This document shows, piece after piece, positions 43,401 to 51,108 of a stretch of 64,000 nucleotides of DNA. A program made the translations under genes and the position numbers. This DNA is from CF-39 sp035651155 (GTDB taxonomy: Bacteria; Chloroflexota; Limnocylindria; P2-11E), in NCBI GenBank assembly GCA_035651155.1, contig DASRGG010000023.1, positions 14,218 to 78,217 on the forward strand, read 5' to 3'. Under the pieces are notes generated by a model that saw only the letters and a list, made by a program, of their open reading frames with translations, ran no database searches and was not told where the DNA came from. Positions within the stretch are counted from its first letter, which is position 1; each line of letters opens with the position of its first letter.

Positions 43401-44332
43401 ACCTGCCGGTCTTCGATTGCGCCTTCAAGCCCACGAACGGCGTGCGCTCGATCAGCCACATGGGCCACATCAAGATGATGGGCGCCGTCCAGCCGTTCAT
43501 CTCGGGCGCGATCAGCAAGACCGTGAACCTGCCCGAGAACGCCTCCGTCGAGGACGTCATGGACGCGTACATCGAGTCGTGGAAGCACGGCGTGAAGGCG
43601 ATCGCGATCTACCGCGACGGCAGCAAGAAGGTCCAGCCACTCTCGACGAACGCGGACGCCTCGAACTCCAAGAAGAGGGTGGAGACCGTGACGGTCGAGA
43701 AGATCGTCGAGGTCAACCGCCCGCAGCGCCGCCGGCTCCCCGACACGCGCGCCAGCCTGACCCACAAGTTCTCGATCGAGGGGCACGAGGGGTACATCAC
43801 CGTCGGCCTCTTCGAGGACGGGACGCCGGGCGAGCTGTTCGTCACCATGGCGAAGGAGGGCTCGACCCTCTCCGGGATGATGGACGCGTTCGCGACGAGC
43901 GTGTCGCTCCTCTTCCAGTACGGCGTGCCGCTCGCGCACATGGTCGACAAGTTCGGCCACATGCGCTTCGAGCCGTCCGGCTGGACCGGCAACCCCGAGA
44001 TCGGCATGGCGAAGTCGATCGTCGACTACGTCTTCCGCTGGCTCGGCTATCGATTCCTGTCGGAGAGCGACCGCGAGACGCTGGGCCTCGTCCGCCACAG
44101 CGAGATCGCGGACGCCGCGCCGCAGCTCGAGCTCATCAAGCCGTACCTTGCGCAGTCCGTTGAGCCCGCCCCCGCGATGGCGTCGACCGCACAGCCCACG
44201 ACGGGCCCCGGCGCGATGCGACTCAACTCGACACCCGACGCGCCGCCGTGTCCGCGGTGTGGCTGGCTGACCGTGCGCAGCGGCACCTGCCACAAGTGCG
44301 AGAACTGCGGCGAGACGACCGGGTGTTCCTAA
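40448..44332 (+). CDS. nrdJ: Adenosylcobalamin-dependent (class II) ribonucleotide reductase with intein
   Basis: 1294 codons; 931 residues after removal of a 363-residue intein (codons 362-724). Reduces ribonucleotides to deoxyribonucleotides with a B12-derived radical, so growth needs cobalamin. Extein motifs: GGSGSGINISKIRSS, the active site GRINGSNP joined to CSEYMHIDDSACNLASLNL, ASVLAPTGTISFMMDCDTTG, and the C-terminal cysteine ribbon CPRCGW..CHKCENCGETTGC. The Asn-x-Cys-x-Glu triad aligns with N437/C439/E441 of E. coli NrdA, marking C725 as the likely radical Cys. Ribosome site GGGGAG precedes the ATG. Regulated by NrdR boxes; a strong terminator follows. No cobalamin riboswitch seen. 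Confidence 0.95.
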   Translation: MAIAELPRQSVPSEGPRKGVRFQRYFTTEGVHPYDEVEWERRDAKIGGEGGTVFEQKGVEVPKFWSMTATNVVASKYFRGKLTAPDREWSVKQMVDRVVDRITKWGVEGGYFTTERDAEIFNHELKYLMVHQHASFNSPVWFNIGVEGVPQQASACFILSVDDDMHSILDWFKNEGIIFKGGSGSGINISKIRSSKEQLSGGGYASGPVSFMRGADSVAGSIKSGGTTRRAAKMVVLDADHPDVREFVWCKAKEEKKAWALGEAGYDMSLNGEAWQSIQFQNANNSVRATDDFMRKALAGEEWPLTARVDGTPVETLNARGLLREIAEAAWECGDPGMQFDTTINDWHTCPASGRINGSNPCFPGDARVHTTFGLLPIAELFERTKAGEDIRVYTHHATAERAGVGVVASLPIAVMRNGTSTVVRLRFANGAELRCTPNHRIWTLNRGYVAAEELGGDDLVMLNDAATPASQASWELPVAVTAKVKTARRGGHVTTRDLPDRWSTELGELLGHLTGDGCLTEDSTVWVDGVGSSAVREFLGELGVTTDHAAAKRVPKAIFTAPTEIQAAYLRGLFGSDGCVSRVEGRKASGYVGLGSHSEGLLKDVQRLLATFGVRARIYRTSEGGTSTFDDVRKDGTTVTYESGAAYDLRVTGSDLETFAACVGFTSPRKQADLLELIETTTRYETKPGTRLVSREFDGQAVVYNLNEPINHSYVVDGFLVANCSEYMHIDDSACNLASLNLMRFVRPDGEFDVERFVRTVDVVFTAQEILVGFSDYPTPAITRNAKSHRQLGLGYANLGALLMHRGLAYDSNEGRAYSAAITALMTGEAYAQSARMAAVVGPYEAYPKNKAGHDRVMEKHRAAAYQIAGDLVPPALLSAARQAWDDAVALGKTNGYRNAQASVLAPTGTISFMMDCDTTGVEPDIALVKYKRLVGGGMLKLVNQTVPAALRRLGYTETQTAAITTYIEQRGTIEGAPELKDEHLPVFDCAFKPTNGVRSISHMGHIKMMGAVQPFISGAISKTVNLPENASVEDVMDAYIESWKHGVKAIAIYRDGSKKVQPLSTNADASNSKKRVETVTVEKIVEVNRPQRRRLPDTRASLTHKFSIEGHEGYITVGLFEDGTPGELFVTMAKEGSTLSGMMDAFATSVSLLFQYGVPLAHMVDKFGHMRFEPSGWTGNPEIGMAKSIVDYVFRWLGYRFLSESDRETLGLVRHSEIADAAPQLELIKPYLAQSVEPAPAMASTAQPTTGPGAMRLNSTPDAPPCPRCGWLTVRSGTCHKCENCGETTGCS
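41531..42619 (+). mobile_element. LAGLIDADG intein in NrdJ
   Basis: 363 codons, in frame. N-terminal splicing block starts CFPGDARVHT; block B is ELRCTPNHRIWTLN. Homing-endonuclease motifs LLGHLTGDGCL and YLRGLFGSDGCV keep both catalytic Asp. C-terminal blocks are NHSYVVDGFLVAN, then extein Cys. The penultimate residue is Ala rather than the usual His, a variation seen in other active inteins. Excision joins NP to CSEY. The endonuclease looks intact, so homing is plausible. Confidence 0.95.
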
Positions 44333-44380
44333 CTCCTTAGCCAGGCTCTGACCGGCCCGCCCGCCGGTCAGTCCGCCTCC

Positions 44381-44425
44381 AGCCCCGGCGGTTCCTGCTC
44401 CCCTGGACCGCCGGGGCTTTTTCTT
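44381..44425 (+). terminator. Rho-independent terminator after nrdJ
   Basis: 12-bp stem AGCCCCGGCGGT / ACCGCCGGGGCT (44381-44392 with 44407-44418) followed by TTTTTCTTT. A second hairpin, CTGACCGG-N8-CCGGTCAG (44348-44371), precedes it. Confidence 0.92.
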
Positions 44426-44545
44426 TGGCTTTTCGTTGACTTTCTCGCGCTACTGGCCGCCCGCTTGCTATCCGGGTGCTAGTACTTGCGCCGAACGAAA
44501 TATGACGATGGCTCGCGGAACAGATGGCAGGGTGTTGCGCGTCTA

Positions 44546-46432
44546 ATGGACAGCGTCGCCGTCAGAATGGACACGCCGTCGGCACGCACGAGCGGGGAGG
44601 AACAGAGCGCAGTGGCAGTCATCACCAGCGACGCGAACCGCCGCGGCTTCCGTGCGCGCCTGCGCGCGGTGTCGTGGGCGCTCGCGATCGTCCCGCTGAC
44701 CGTCCTCTGCGTCGCGCTCGCGATCGTGTTCGCGGCCGAGGAGCTGTACGCCCAGCGCGCGCTTCCCGGCGTCACGGTCGCCGGCGTGGATGTCGGATCG
44801 CTCACGCGGCGGCAGACCCTGGATCGGCTGCAGGCCGAGCTCGCGCATTCGTCCGCCGAGAGCACGATCATCGCGACGTCCGGCGGGCGCGAGTGGGTCA
44901 CCACGAACGGCGCGCTCGGCGTGCGGGCCGACCTCGCGGCGGCCGCCGACGCCGCGCTGGCGTACGGCAAGACGGGTTCGCTCGGCGACCGTCTCGGCGC
45001 GTGGGCGGACTCGCTCCGCGGCGACGCGCGCGTCCCGCTGACCCTGCGCGCGGGCGGCGACGCGCTCGAGCGCTGGCTCGCGACGATCGCGGCGGAGGTG
45101 GATCGTCCCGCGATCGCCGGCGCGCTCGCCGTCGACGCGCGCGGGCTCTCCGTCACCGAGCCGCGCGTCGGCCGGCAGCTCGACAGGGTCGTCACTGCCG
45201 CGACCGTGCTCGCCGCCCAGAGCGTCGACGACCGGCGCATCGATCTCGCGGTGCGGCAGATCTATCCGGCGGTCGATGAGGCCGGCTTCCGCGAGGCCGC
45301 CGATCGCGCGAAGGCGGTCACGACCCCGCTGTCCGTCGTCGTCGAGGACCGCCGCGTCAACGATGACGCGGCCGGCCTCGCGTCGCTCCTCGTCGTCGAG
45401 CGCATCGTCGCGAAGCCGGGCGAGCTCCCGCCGGTGCCCGCCGGCGCGATCGCGCCCGCGACCCGCTACCGCTACACCGTCACGCTCGACCAGACGCGTC
45501 TCACGGAGTGGGTGAGCGCCCTCGCCGCGAAGCTGGACCGTCCCGCGGTGAACGCGCGCTACACGGTGTCTAAGGACGGCGTCCTCGGCATCGTGCCCGG
45601 CGTGAATGGCATCCGCCTCGATCAGGAGAAGATGCGCGCGCTCATGCTCGACGAGCTGCTGAAGCCGGCAGGCGCGGTGCGCGAGCTGATCGCGCCGTCG
45701 GGCGCCGACCCCACGGCATTCACGACCGATCAGGCGAAGGAATGGCTCTCCAGGCTCTCGCGCACGTCGACGTTCACGACGAGCTTCCCGGTGAGCCCGT
45801 CGCGTCACGCGAACATCGCGACCGGCGCGTCGCAGTTCGACGGCGTCGTGATCGTGCCCGGCCAGACGTTCTCCTTCTGGACGCTGCTCGGCCCGGTCAC
45901 CCCGGAGCGCGGCTACGCGTATGCCGGCGCGATCATCGAGAACCGCTCGGACGAGAGCGTCATCGGCGGCGGCCTGTGTCAGGTCTCGACCACCATCTTC
46001 AACGCGGTCTCGCGCCTCGGGTACGACATCGTGGAGCGCCACGAGCACGGCTATCTCATCGAGCGCTATCCGCTCGGCCTCGACGCCGCGGTCTTCGATC
46101 CGGGCCTCGACTTCCGGTGGAAGAACGACACCGCGAGCCCCGTCTTCTTGTGGTCGTGGGTCTCGGACACGAGCGTGACGTTCGACGTGTGGGGCCTGCC
46201 CACGGGTCGTACGGTGACCTTCAGCGACGCCCTCCAGCGCAACTTCGTGAACGTGCCGGCGGACCAGCCCGCCGACACCGCGTTCCCGAAGGGCTACGCG
46301 ATCCGTGGCCGCGACGTGATGCGCACGCGCACCGTCACCGACGCGAGCGGCGCTGTCGTCCACCAAGACACCTGGTGGTCGCACTACGCGCCCGTGTGGG
46401 GCGGCGCCGCGGAGCAGATGACGATCCGCTGA
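44546..46432 (+). CDS. VanW-family membrane-anchored protein with peptidoglycan-binding-like repeats
   Basis: 628 residues from this ATG; GTG 44612 with GGGGAGG upstream is an alternative. One N-terminal membrane helix (LAIVPLTVLCVALAIVFA), two YoaR/PG-binding_4-like repeats (~60-400), then the VanW domain: PSRHANIATGASQFDGVVIVPGQTFSFW in pieces, GGGLCQVSTTIFNAVSRLGYDIVERHEH. VanW proteins act in the cell wall but their biochemical role is unsettled. Monocistronic after the nrdJ terminator. Confidence 0.85.
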   Translation: MDSVAVRMDTPSARTSGEEQSAVAVITSDANRRGFRARLRAVSWALAIVPLTVLCVALAIVFAAEELYAQRALPGVTVAGVDVGSLTRRQTLDRLQAELAHSSAESTIIATSGGREWVTTNGALGVRADLAAAADAALAYGKTGSLGDRLGAWADSLRGDARVPLTLRAGGDALERWLATIAAEVDRPAIAGALAVDARGLSVTEPRVGRQLDRVVTAATVLAAQSVDDRRIDLAVRQIYPAVDEAGFREAADRAKAVTTPLSVVVEDRRVNDDAAGLASLLVVERIVAKPGELPPVPAGAIAPATRYRYTVTLDQTRLTEWVSALAAKLDRPAVNARYTVSKDGVLGIVPGVNGIRLDQEKMRALMLDELLKPAGAVRELIAPSGADPTAFTTDQAKEWLSRLSRTSTFTTSFPVSPSRHANIATGASQFDGVVIVPGQTFSFWTLLGPVTPERGYAYAGAIIENRSDESVIGGGLCQVSTTIFNAVSRLGYDIVERHEHGYLIERYPLGLDAAVFDPGLDFRWKNDTASPVFLWSWVSDTSVTFDVWGLPTGRTVTFSDALQRNFVNVPADQPADTAFPKGYAIRGRDVMRTRTVTDASGAVVHQDTWWSHYAPVWGGAAEQMTIR

Positions 46433-46551
46433 GCCGGGCGTACGCGAGCGGCTCGCATCCGTTTTCGATATCGGGCGATACGAGCGCGCCGTGGCGCGGC
46501 GCTCCCCCCGACGGGGGATAACAGGGCACGCAGGCGAGCCGTTAGACGGCC

Positions 46552-47808
46552 GTGGTGGGGCGAAACAAGCCGGACCAGCTGGATCGGCTCATCGAGGACG
46601 TGGCCCGGGGTCGGCGGCCGCTGTCGTCGGTCCGGGATGACCGGCTCCGCGAGGCGATACGCATCGCGCTCCGCATCCACCGGCAGTCGCCCGATGTCCC
46701 GGATGAGTACGCCAAGCTGCGCATGCGCGCCCGCGTGCTGGGCAACCTGAGACCGCGCGGGCCGAGCCTTGCCGACCACGCCTGGACCGCCCTCGAGCTC
46801 CTCGCGCGCCCGGCGCCGGTCATCGCCCGCTCCATCTCCATCGCCGCGCTGCTCGTCGCCGTGGGCATGGGCGCGACGGTCGCGAGCGCGGACACCCTTC
46901 CCGACGACCTCCTGTATCCGGTGAAGATCGCGTCCGAAGGCGTCCGCCTGGCGCTCGCCGGGGCGCCTGAGGATCGCGCCGAGGTCGAGCTGTCGATCGC
47001 CGAGCATCGCCTGGGCGAGGCCGAGAAGCTCGCGGCGAGCGGTCGTACCTCCGACGCGCTTGTCGCGGCGGCGGTCTATTCACAGCACCTCGCGTGGGCG
47101 GCCGCCGAGCTCGCGCCGCGCACCGATACCTCCGACCTTCCGCGGCAGCTCGAGAGGCGCTTCGAAGCGCAGCGCGATCGCGCGCAGACGCTCGCGACCG
47201 CTCTCGCGACGAACGCGAAGAGCGCGCCGGCGGCGCGGATCCTCGCGATGATCGCGACGCCCACGATGGCGCCCGGTGGCACGAGCGTCCAGCGCGTCGC
47301 GGACACCGCGGCGGGTGTCGCGCAGCAGCTCGTGTTCGCCGCGGAGGAGGCCGAGGCGGACGCGACGGGGTCGTCGACGGTCGTCTTCACGCCCGCGCCA
47401 TCGGCGGCCGCCCCGTCGAGCGCGCCAGCGCGTGCGACCGCACCCGTCGTCGCTCCGCAGCGCACGGCCGAGATCGAACAGACGCGAGCGCCGTCGTCGT
47501 CGCCGGTGCGCGCCGCCGACACCTCGACGAGCGCGCCGACGCCGGCGCTTCGGAACACCGCGACACCGACGAACGCGACCACGACCACTCGGGCGCGCCA
47601 GCGCGACGATCACGAGCGCTCCGGTCCGAACGACGCGACGCCGGGCGACACCGCGCGCAACGACGCGGCGCCGGACGCGCGCGACGGCGGAACGCGCGCA
47701 TCGCGTCCGAGCGAGCCGGACGGGCGCGCGAGCGAGGCGCTGAAAGTCGTGCGCAAGGCCCTCCAAGAGGCCAGGGCCGCCGCCGACAAGGCGAAGCACC
47801 ACAGGTAA
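46552..47808 (+). CDS. DUF5667 protein with one membrane helix and Ala/Thr-rich tail
   Basis: 418 residues. Short cytoplasmic part, one helix (ISIAALLVAVGMGATVAS), then the DUF5667 signature ADTLPDDLLYPVKIASEGVRLAL followed by helical repeats of Ala, Glu and Arg, and a 130-residue low-complexity Ala/Thr/Ser/Arg tail. DUF5667 genes often sit beside ECF sigma or anti-sigma genes; none is adjacent here. GTG 46552 or GTG 46555 could be the start; TAGACG at 46543 favours the latter weakly. Confidence 0.78.
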   Translation: MVGRNKPDQLDRLIEDVARGRRPLSSVRDDRLREAIRIALRIHRQSPDVPDEYAKLRMRARVLGNLRPRGPSLADHAWTALELLARPAPVIARSISIAALLVAVGMGATVASADTLPDDLLYPVKIASEGVRLALAGAPEDRAEVELSIAEHRLGEAEKLAASGRTSDALVAAAVYSQHLAWAAAELAPRTDTSDLPRQLERRFEAQRDRAQTLATALATNAKSAPAARILAMIATPTMAPGGTSVQRVADTAAGVAQQLVFAAEEAEADATGSSTVVFTPAPSAAAPSSAPARATAPVVAPQRTAEIEQTRAPSSSPVRAADTSTSAPTPALRNTATPTNATTTTRARQRDDHERSGPNDATPGDTARNDAAPDARDGGTRASRPSEPDGRASEALKVVRKALQEARAAADKAKHHR

Positions 47809-47813
47809 CTCGC

Positions 47814-47819
47814 TAGGCT
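47814..47819 (+). promoter_or_regulatory. -10 box of leaderless promoter
   Basis: TAGGCT, 7 nt before GTG 47827, located directly after the DUF5667 stop. Confidence 0.5.
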
Positions 47820-47826
47820 TGCGGGC

Positions 47827-49029
47827 GTGAGCACGACGCGCCGCGCGGACCTCGCGTACTTCACCGCGATCGCGTTCGGCCTGCTCTTCGTCATCCTCGG
47901 CGGTCCGCTGGGCCGTCGCCTCGAGATGGTGCACTTCAACGATTTCTCAGGCGTATGGTCGGGACCGAGCGCGTACCTCGCCGGCGTGAGCCCCTGGGAT
48001 CACGCTCGCTTCGTCGACACGGCGATCGCCCTCGGCGCGAAGACGCCGGATTCCCTGGTGTGGGACTACATGCCCTGGGTCTTGTTCGGCATGCTGCCGT
48101 TCGCGCTCGTCCCGATCGAGGTCGCCGGCTGGATCTGGATGCTCGTCTCGATGAGCGCGGCCACGTTCGCTCTGCGCGCGCTGCTCCGCGCCTATCTTCC
48201 CGGCGACCCCGCGGCGCACTTCGCCCTCGGCCTGGCGCTCTTCGTCGGCCAGCCGGGATTCCACGCGGTCGTGCTCGGGCAGTGGAGCCCGGTGCTCATG
48301 TCCGCGGTCGCGGCGACGGTGCTCGCGCTGCGCGCCGGCCGGCCATCGCTCGCGGCCGTCCCGTCGCTCCTGTTCCTCGCGAAGCCGCAGCTCTTCGTGT
48401 TCACGGCCCTCGGGCTCGCCTACGGGGCGCTCCGGCGGCCGTCCCACCGCCGCTACGTCGTCATGGCCGGCGTCCTCGGCCTCGCGGTCGTCGCCGCGAG
48501 CTGGCTCGCGGTGGGGGACTGGCTCACGCCATGGCTCGCCGACATCCCGGGACGTCGCACGCTCCGCTCCGCCGTGCTGCCGTCCGCGCTCAACGAGCTC
48601 GTCGGCCCGGCCGGGCGGATCGTCGCCGCGGTGCTCATCCTCGCGGGCGCCGCGGTCGCGTCGCGATTCCCGCCCGGCAGCGACGCCTCGCTCGCGGCGT
48701 GGATCAGCCTGTCGAGCGCCGGCGCGATCTACAGCTGGTCGTACGACCAGCTGCTCCTCTTCGTACCGATCACGATCACCGCGGGCATCCTCTCGCGCAC
48801 GTCGCCGCTCGCCGCTCGCCGCTTCGTCATCGCCTGGGCGCTCGTGTTCGTCGCGGTGTCGCCCGTGCTGTACGCGATCGGCGTGGCGCGCCACGATGAG
48901 ACCTTCAGCTGCGTCGTTCCCGATGCCGCGTTCGTCACGATCGTCGCGCTGCTGTGGCGCCGCCGCGGCGCGCCCGACGCGGCCGCGCGAGCGGCCGCCG
49001 CGAACGCCGTCGTGGCACCCGCGGCGTAG
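47827..49029 (+). CDS. GT87-like (DUF2029) polyprenol-phosphate mannosyltransferase family protein
   Basis: 400 residues, about 10 helices. Typical GT87 features: acidic first loop (FNDFSGVWSGPSAYLAGVSPWD), GLALFVGQPGFHAVVLGQWSP, and LFLAKPQLFVFTALGLAYGAL. Transfers hexose from polyprenyl phosphate on the outer face; acceptor unknown. Convergent with cinA; the two stops abut. Confidence 0.82.
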   Translation: MSTTRRADLAYFTAIAFGLLFVILGGPLGRRLEMVHFNDFSGVWSGPSAYLAGVSPWDHARFVDTAIALGAKTPDSLVWDYMPWVLFGMLPFALVPIEVAGWIWMLVSMSAATFALRALLRAYLPGDPAAHFALGLALFVGQPGFHAVVLGQWSPVLMSAVAATVLALRAGRPSLAAVPSLLFLAKPQLFVFTALGLAYGALRRPSHRRYVVMAGVLGLAVVAASWLAVGDWLTPWLADIPGRRTLRSAVLPSALNELVGPAGRIVAAVLILAGAAVASRFPPGSDASLAAWISLSSAGAIYSWSYDQLLLFVPITITAGILSRTSPLAARRFVIAWALVFVAVSPVLYAIGVARHDETFSCVVPDAAFVTIVALLWRRRGAPDAAARAAAANAVVAPAA

Positions 49030-50151
49030 TCACGCGCCCGGCGAGGAGAGCACGCGTCGCAGCAGATCGAGCGCCGCGAGATGCGCGCGGCGGCGCCCCT
49101 CGGCGGGCGAGCCGAACCGCACCGCGACGGGGGACCGGCCATCCGGCGTCGTGACGGCGATCTCGCTCGCGCTCTCGCCGTACGGAACCACCAGGCGCAC
49201 CGGCGCGTCGGTCGCGATCGCCCGTTCGAGGGCGTCGCCGCCGGCGTGCGGCAGCACGAGGCCGCGCGCGAACCAGGACTCCGCACCCGGCGTGTCGCTG
49301 AGCGTCCGCGCCACGTCGCCGGCCGAGAGCGACTCAGCCGTCGCGAGGCGCCAGCCCCGCGCATCGAGCGAGCGCCCGATGACGGATCCGAGCGTATCGT
49401 CGTCGGTCCCCCAGACGTACCGGCCGAGACGCTCGCGGATGGTGCGCTCCATCGTCGCGATGCGCGCGTCGGCGGCGGCGGCGTCCGGCGCCTTGTCGGT
49501 GATGCGCACGTGGACGCCATCGTTCTTCGCGTACGTCGCGACCGTCGGCGCGGTGGACCGCACGAGCTCCGCGAGCGCCTCCTCCACCGCCGATTCGCCG
49601 ATGCCGAGCATCTTCAGCGTGCGCCAGCGAAGGACCGCACCCGCGACGAGCGTCGGCTCGATGTGCCGCTCCCACATGTCGGTCATCTCGCGAGGGACGC
49701 CGGGCATGGCCACGATCCGTTTCCCATCCTTTCGGACGTCCCACCCCGGCGCGGTGCCGTTCGGGTTCGGGATCGCTCGCGCCGACGGGATGAGCCAGGC
49801 CTGCTTGCGGTTGCGCTCGGGCATCTGCAGCCCGCGCCCTCCGAACCACTCGCGCAGCTCCCGCTCGAGCCCGGGATCGACCGCCGGCTCCTCGCCGACC
49901 GTGGCGGCGATCGCCTCCCGCGTGAGATCGTCCTCGGTCGGCCCGAGGCCGCCCGTGCACACGATCAGGTCCGACCGGCCGAACGCTCGCTCGATCGTCT
50001 GGCGGCAGCGCGTCAAGTTGTCGCCGACGGTGGAGATGTAGAGGAGGTCGATCCCGAGCGCGGCCAGGCGCTGGGCCAGGTACTGGGCGTTGGTGTCGAG
50101 GATCTGCCCCAGCAGGAGCTCGGTGCCGATGGACAGGATCTCGGCTCGCAC
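49030..50151 (-). CDS. cinA: CinA-like protein with altered C-terminal amidase domain
   Basis: 373 residues. The N-terminal MoaB-like (COG1058) domain is well kept: AEILSIGTELLLGQILDTNAQYLA, IVCTGGLGPTEDDLTREAIA, MPGVPREMTDMWE. The C-terminal CinA nicotinamide-nucleotide-amidase region reads TAESLSAGDVARTL where active enzymes have TAESCTGG, so the catalytic Ser/Cys loop is changed and NMN amidase activity is doubtful. GTG start with AGGAGGT close upstream. Confidence 0.85.
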   Translation of the reverse strand: MRAEILSIGTELLLGQILDTNAQYLAQRLAALGIDLLYISTVGDNLTRCRQTIERAFGRSDLIVCTGGLGPTEDDLTREAIAATVGEEPAVDPGLERELREWFGGRGLQMPERNRKQAWLIPSARAIPNPNGTAPGWDVRKDGKRIVAMPGVPREMTDMWERHIEPTLVAGAVLRWRTLKMLGIGESAVEEALAELVRSTAPTVATYAKNDGVHVRITDKAPDAAAADARIATMERTIRERLGRYVWGTDDDTLGSVIGRSLDARGWRLATAESLSAGDVARTLSDTPGAESWFARGLVLPHAGGDALERAIATDAPVRLVVPYGESASEIAVTTPDGRSPVAVRFGSPAEGRRRAHLAALDLLRRVLSSPGA

Positions 50152-50223
50152 GCGACCTCCTGGCACACGTCTTGCTTCGAACGCTCGCGACAACTGAAGA
50201 AATCCCAACCCTTCCCTTCCTCA

Positions 50224-50258
50224 CCACGAGACCCCGCCGCACGGCGGGGTTTCGTGGT
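50224..50258. terminator. Long imperfect hairpin between divergent genes
   Basis: CCACGA-G-ACCCCGCC-GCAC-GGCGGGGT-T-TCGTGG. Stable and nearly symmetric, with weak T content on one side. It lies upstream of both flanking genes, so it is not an ordinary gene terminator; possibly insulation or the end of an unannotated transcript. Confidence 0.4.
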
Positions 50259-50315
50259 TCCAGGGGGCCGGGAGGCCTAGGGTACGATGCGCCGACACCG
50301 CGCCGGAGGTGCCTG

Positions 50316-50459
50316 ATGGCGAACGGCTATTGCGTCAAGTGCAAAGCCGCCCGCGAGATCAAGGACGCGAAACCGATCACGATGAAGAATGGGCGACCCG
50401 CGACCCAGGGCTCCTGCCCGGTCTGCGGCACGAAGATCTTCAAGATCGGCGCCGCCTAG
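50316..50459 (+). CDS. DUF5679 zinc-ribbon-like small protein
   Basis: 47 residues: one CxxC in GYCVKCKAAREI and a second in SCPVCGTKIFKIG, with the conserved PITMKNGRPATQG between. Matches the DUF5679 family; the four Cys suggest one bound zinc. Promoter-like TACGAT (50283-50288) and a GGAGG ribosome site are present. Function unknown. Confidence 0.88.
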   Translation: MANGYCVKCKAAREIKDAKPITMKNGRPATQGSCPVCGTKIFKIGAA

Positions 50460-50502
50460 CCATCGCCTCGACCTGCTGCCGCCATCGGCAGGCGGCCCGC
50501 TG

Positions 50503-51073
50503 ATGGGCAAGGGCGTCCCGCCCTTGCGCGGCCGGCGCGAGGTGCTGCGTGCGGCCGCCGCCGCCAGCGTGCATCCCGAGGAGATCGACCGCGCGCGCGT
50601 GCTCGCGCAGATCGCGAGTCTCCTGCTCGCGCATCCTCGCACGAAGGACAACCACGCCTACAAGGGCGGCGCGATCATGCACCTCGTCGACGGCAGCCCG
50701 CGTCGATCGAACGACCTCGACGCCAACGCCGTGACCGCGCTCCCGATCAAGTAAGGAGTGGATCGACCAGGCGCTCTCCACCAAGGCCGCCCAGCGTGTC
50801 GTGTTCGCGGCGCCGTCACGCTTCCGACCGGGCGATCAGAGCATCACCGTCGTCGGCCTCGATTGTCTCGCACCCTCCGGCCGAGCCAAGGTCCAGATTC
50901 GATCAACATCAGCTGGCGCGCCCCGCTCTGCCTCAAGCATGACCGGATGGACATCGCCGTCGGTACCGAGACCAGAGGCAAAGGACTCCTACGACCTCTT
51001 CCACTACGCGCCCGTGCCTGCGCGCCAGGACTGGTTGTGCACGAAGAACGCTGAAGTCGCAAGGCTTCCGTAG
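50503..51073 (+). pseudogene. Frameshifted AbiEii-like nucleotidyltransferase remnant
   Basis: Part 1 (to the TAA at 50752) has the nucleotidyltransferase motif YKGGAIMHLVDGSPRRSNDLD. The reading continues in another frame as SSKEWIDQALSTKAAQRVVF .. ITVVGLDCLAPSGRAKVQI, shifts again to INISWRAPLCLKHDRMDIAVG, and ends with KDSYDLFHYAP. These are successive parts of AbiEii/AbiGii toxin-type proteins, so at least two frameshifts have inactivated the gene. AbiE toxins are parts of phage-defence toxin-antitoxin pairs; no antitoxin gene is seen. Confidence 0.68.
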
Positions 51074-51096
51074 GTTCGAATCCCCTCCGGGCTACC
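51068..51096 (+). other. tRNA 3'-end remnant (possible att scar)
   Basis: TAGGTTCGAATCCCCTCC then GGGCTACC resembles a T-loop (TTCGAAT) and acceptor 3' strand. No matching 5' acceptor (GTAGCCC) or anticodon arm lies upstream and the T-stem pairs poorly, so this is not a full tRNA. Such 3' ends are common integrase target copies. Confidence 0.5.
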
Positions 51097-51108
51097 GACC
51101 TCGCGGGT

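Noticed and set aside
51020..51096. A complete tRNA gene
   Set aside because: Only a T-loop and acceptor 3' strand are visible; no 5' acceptor complement, D arm or anticodon arm, and the T-stem has mismatches.
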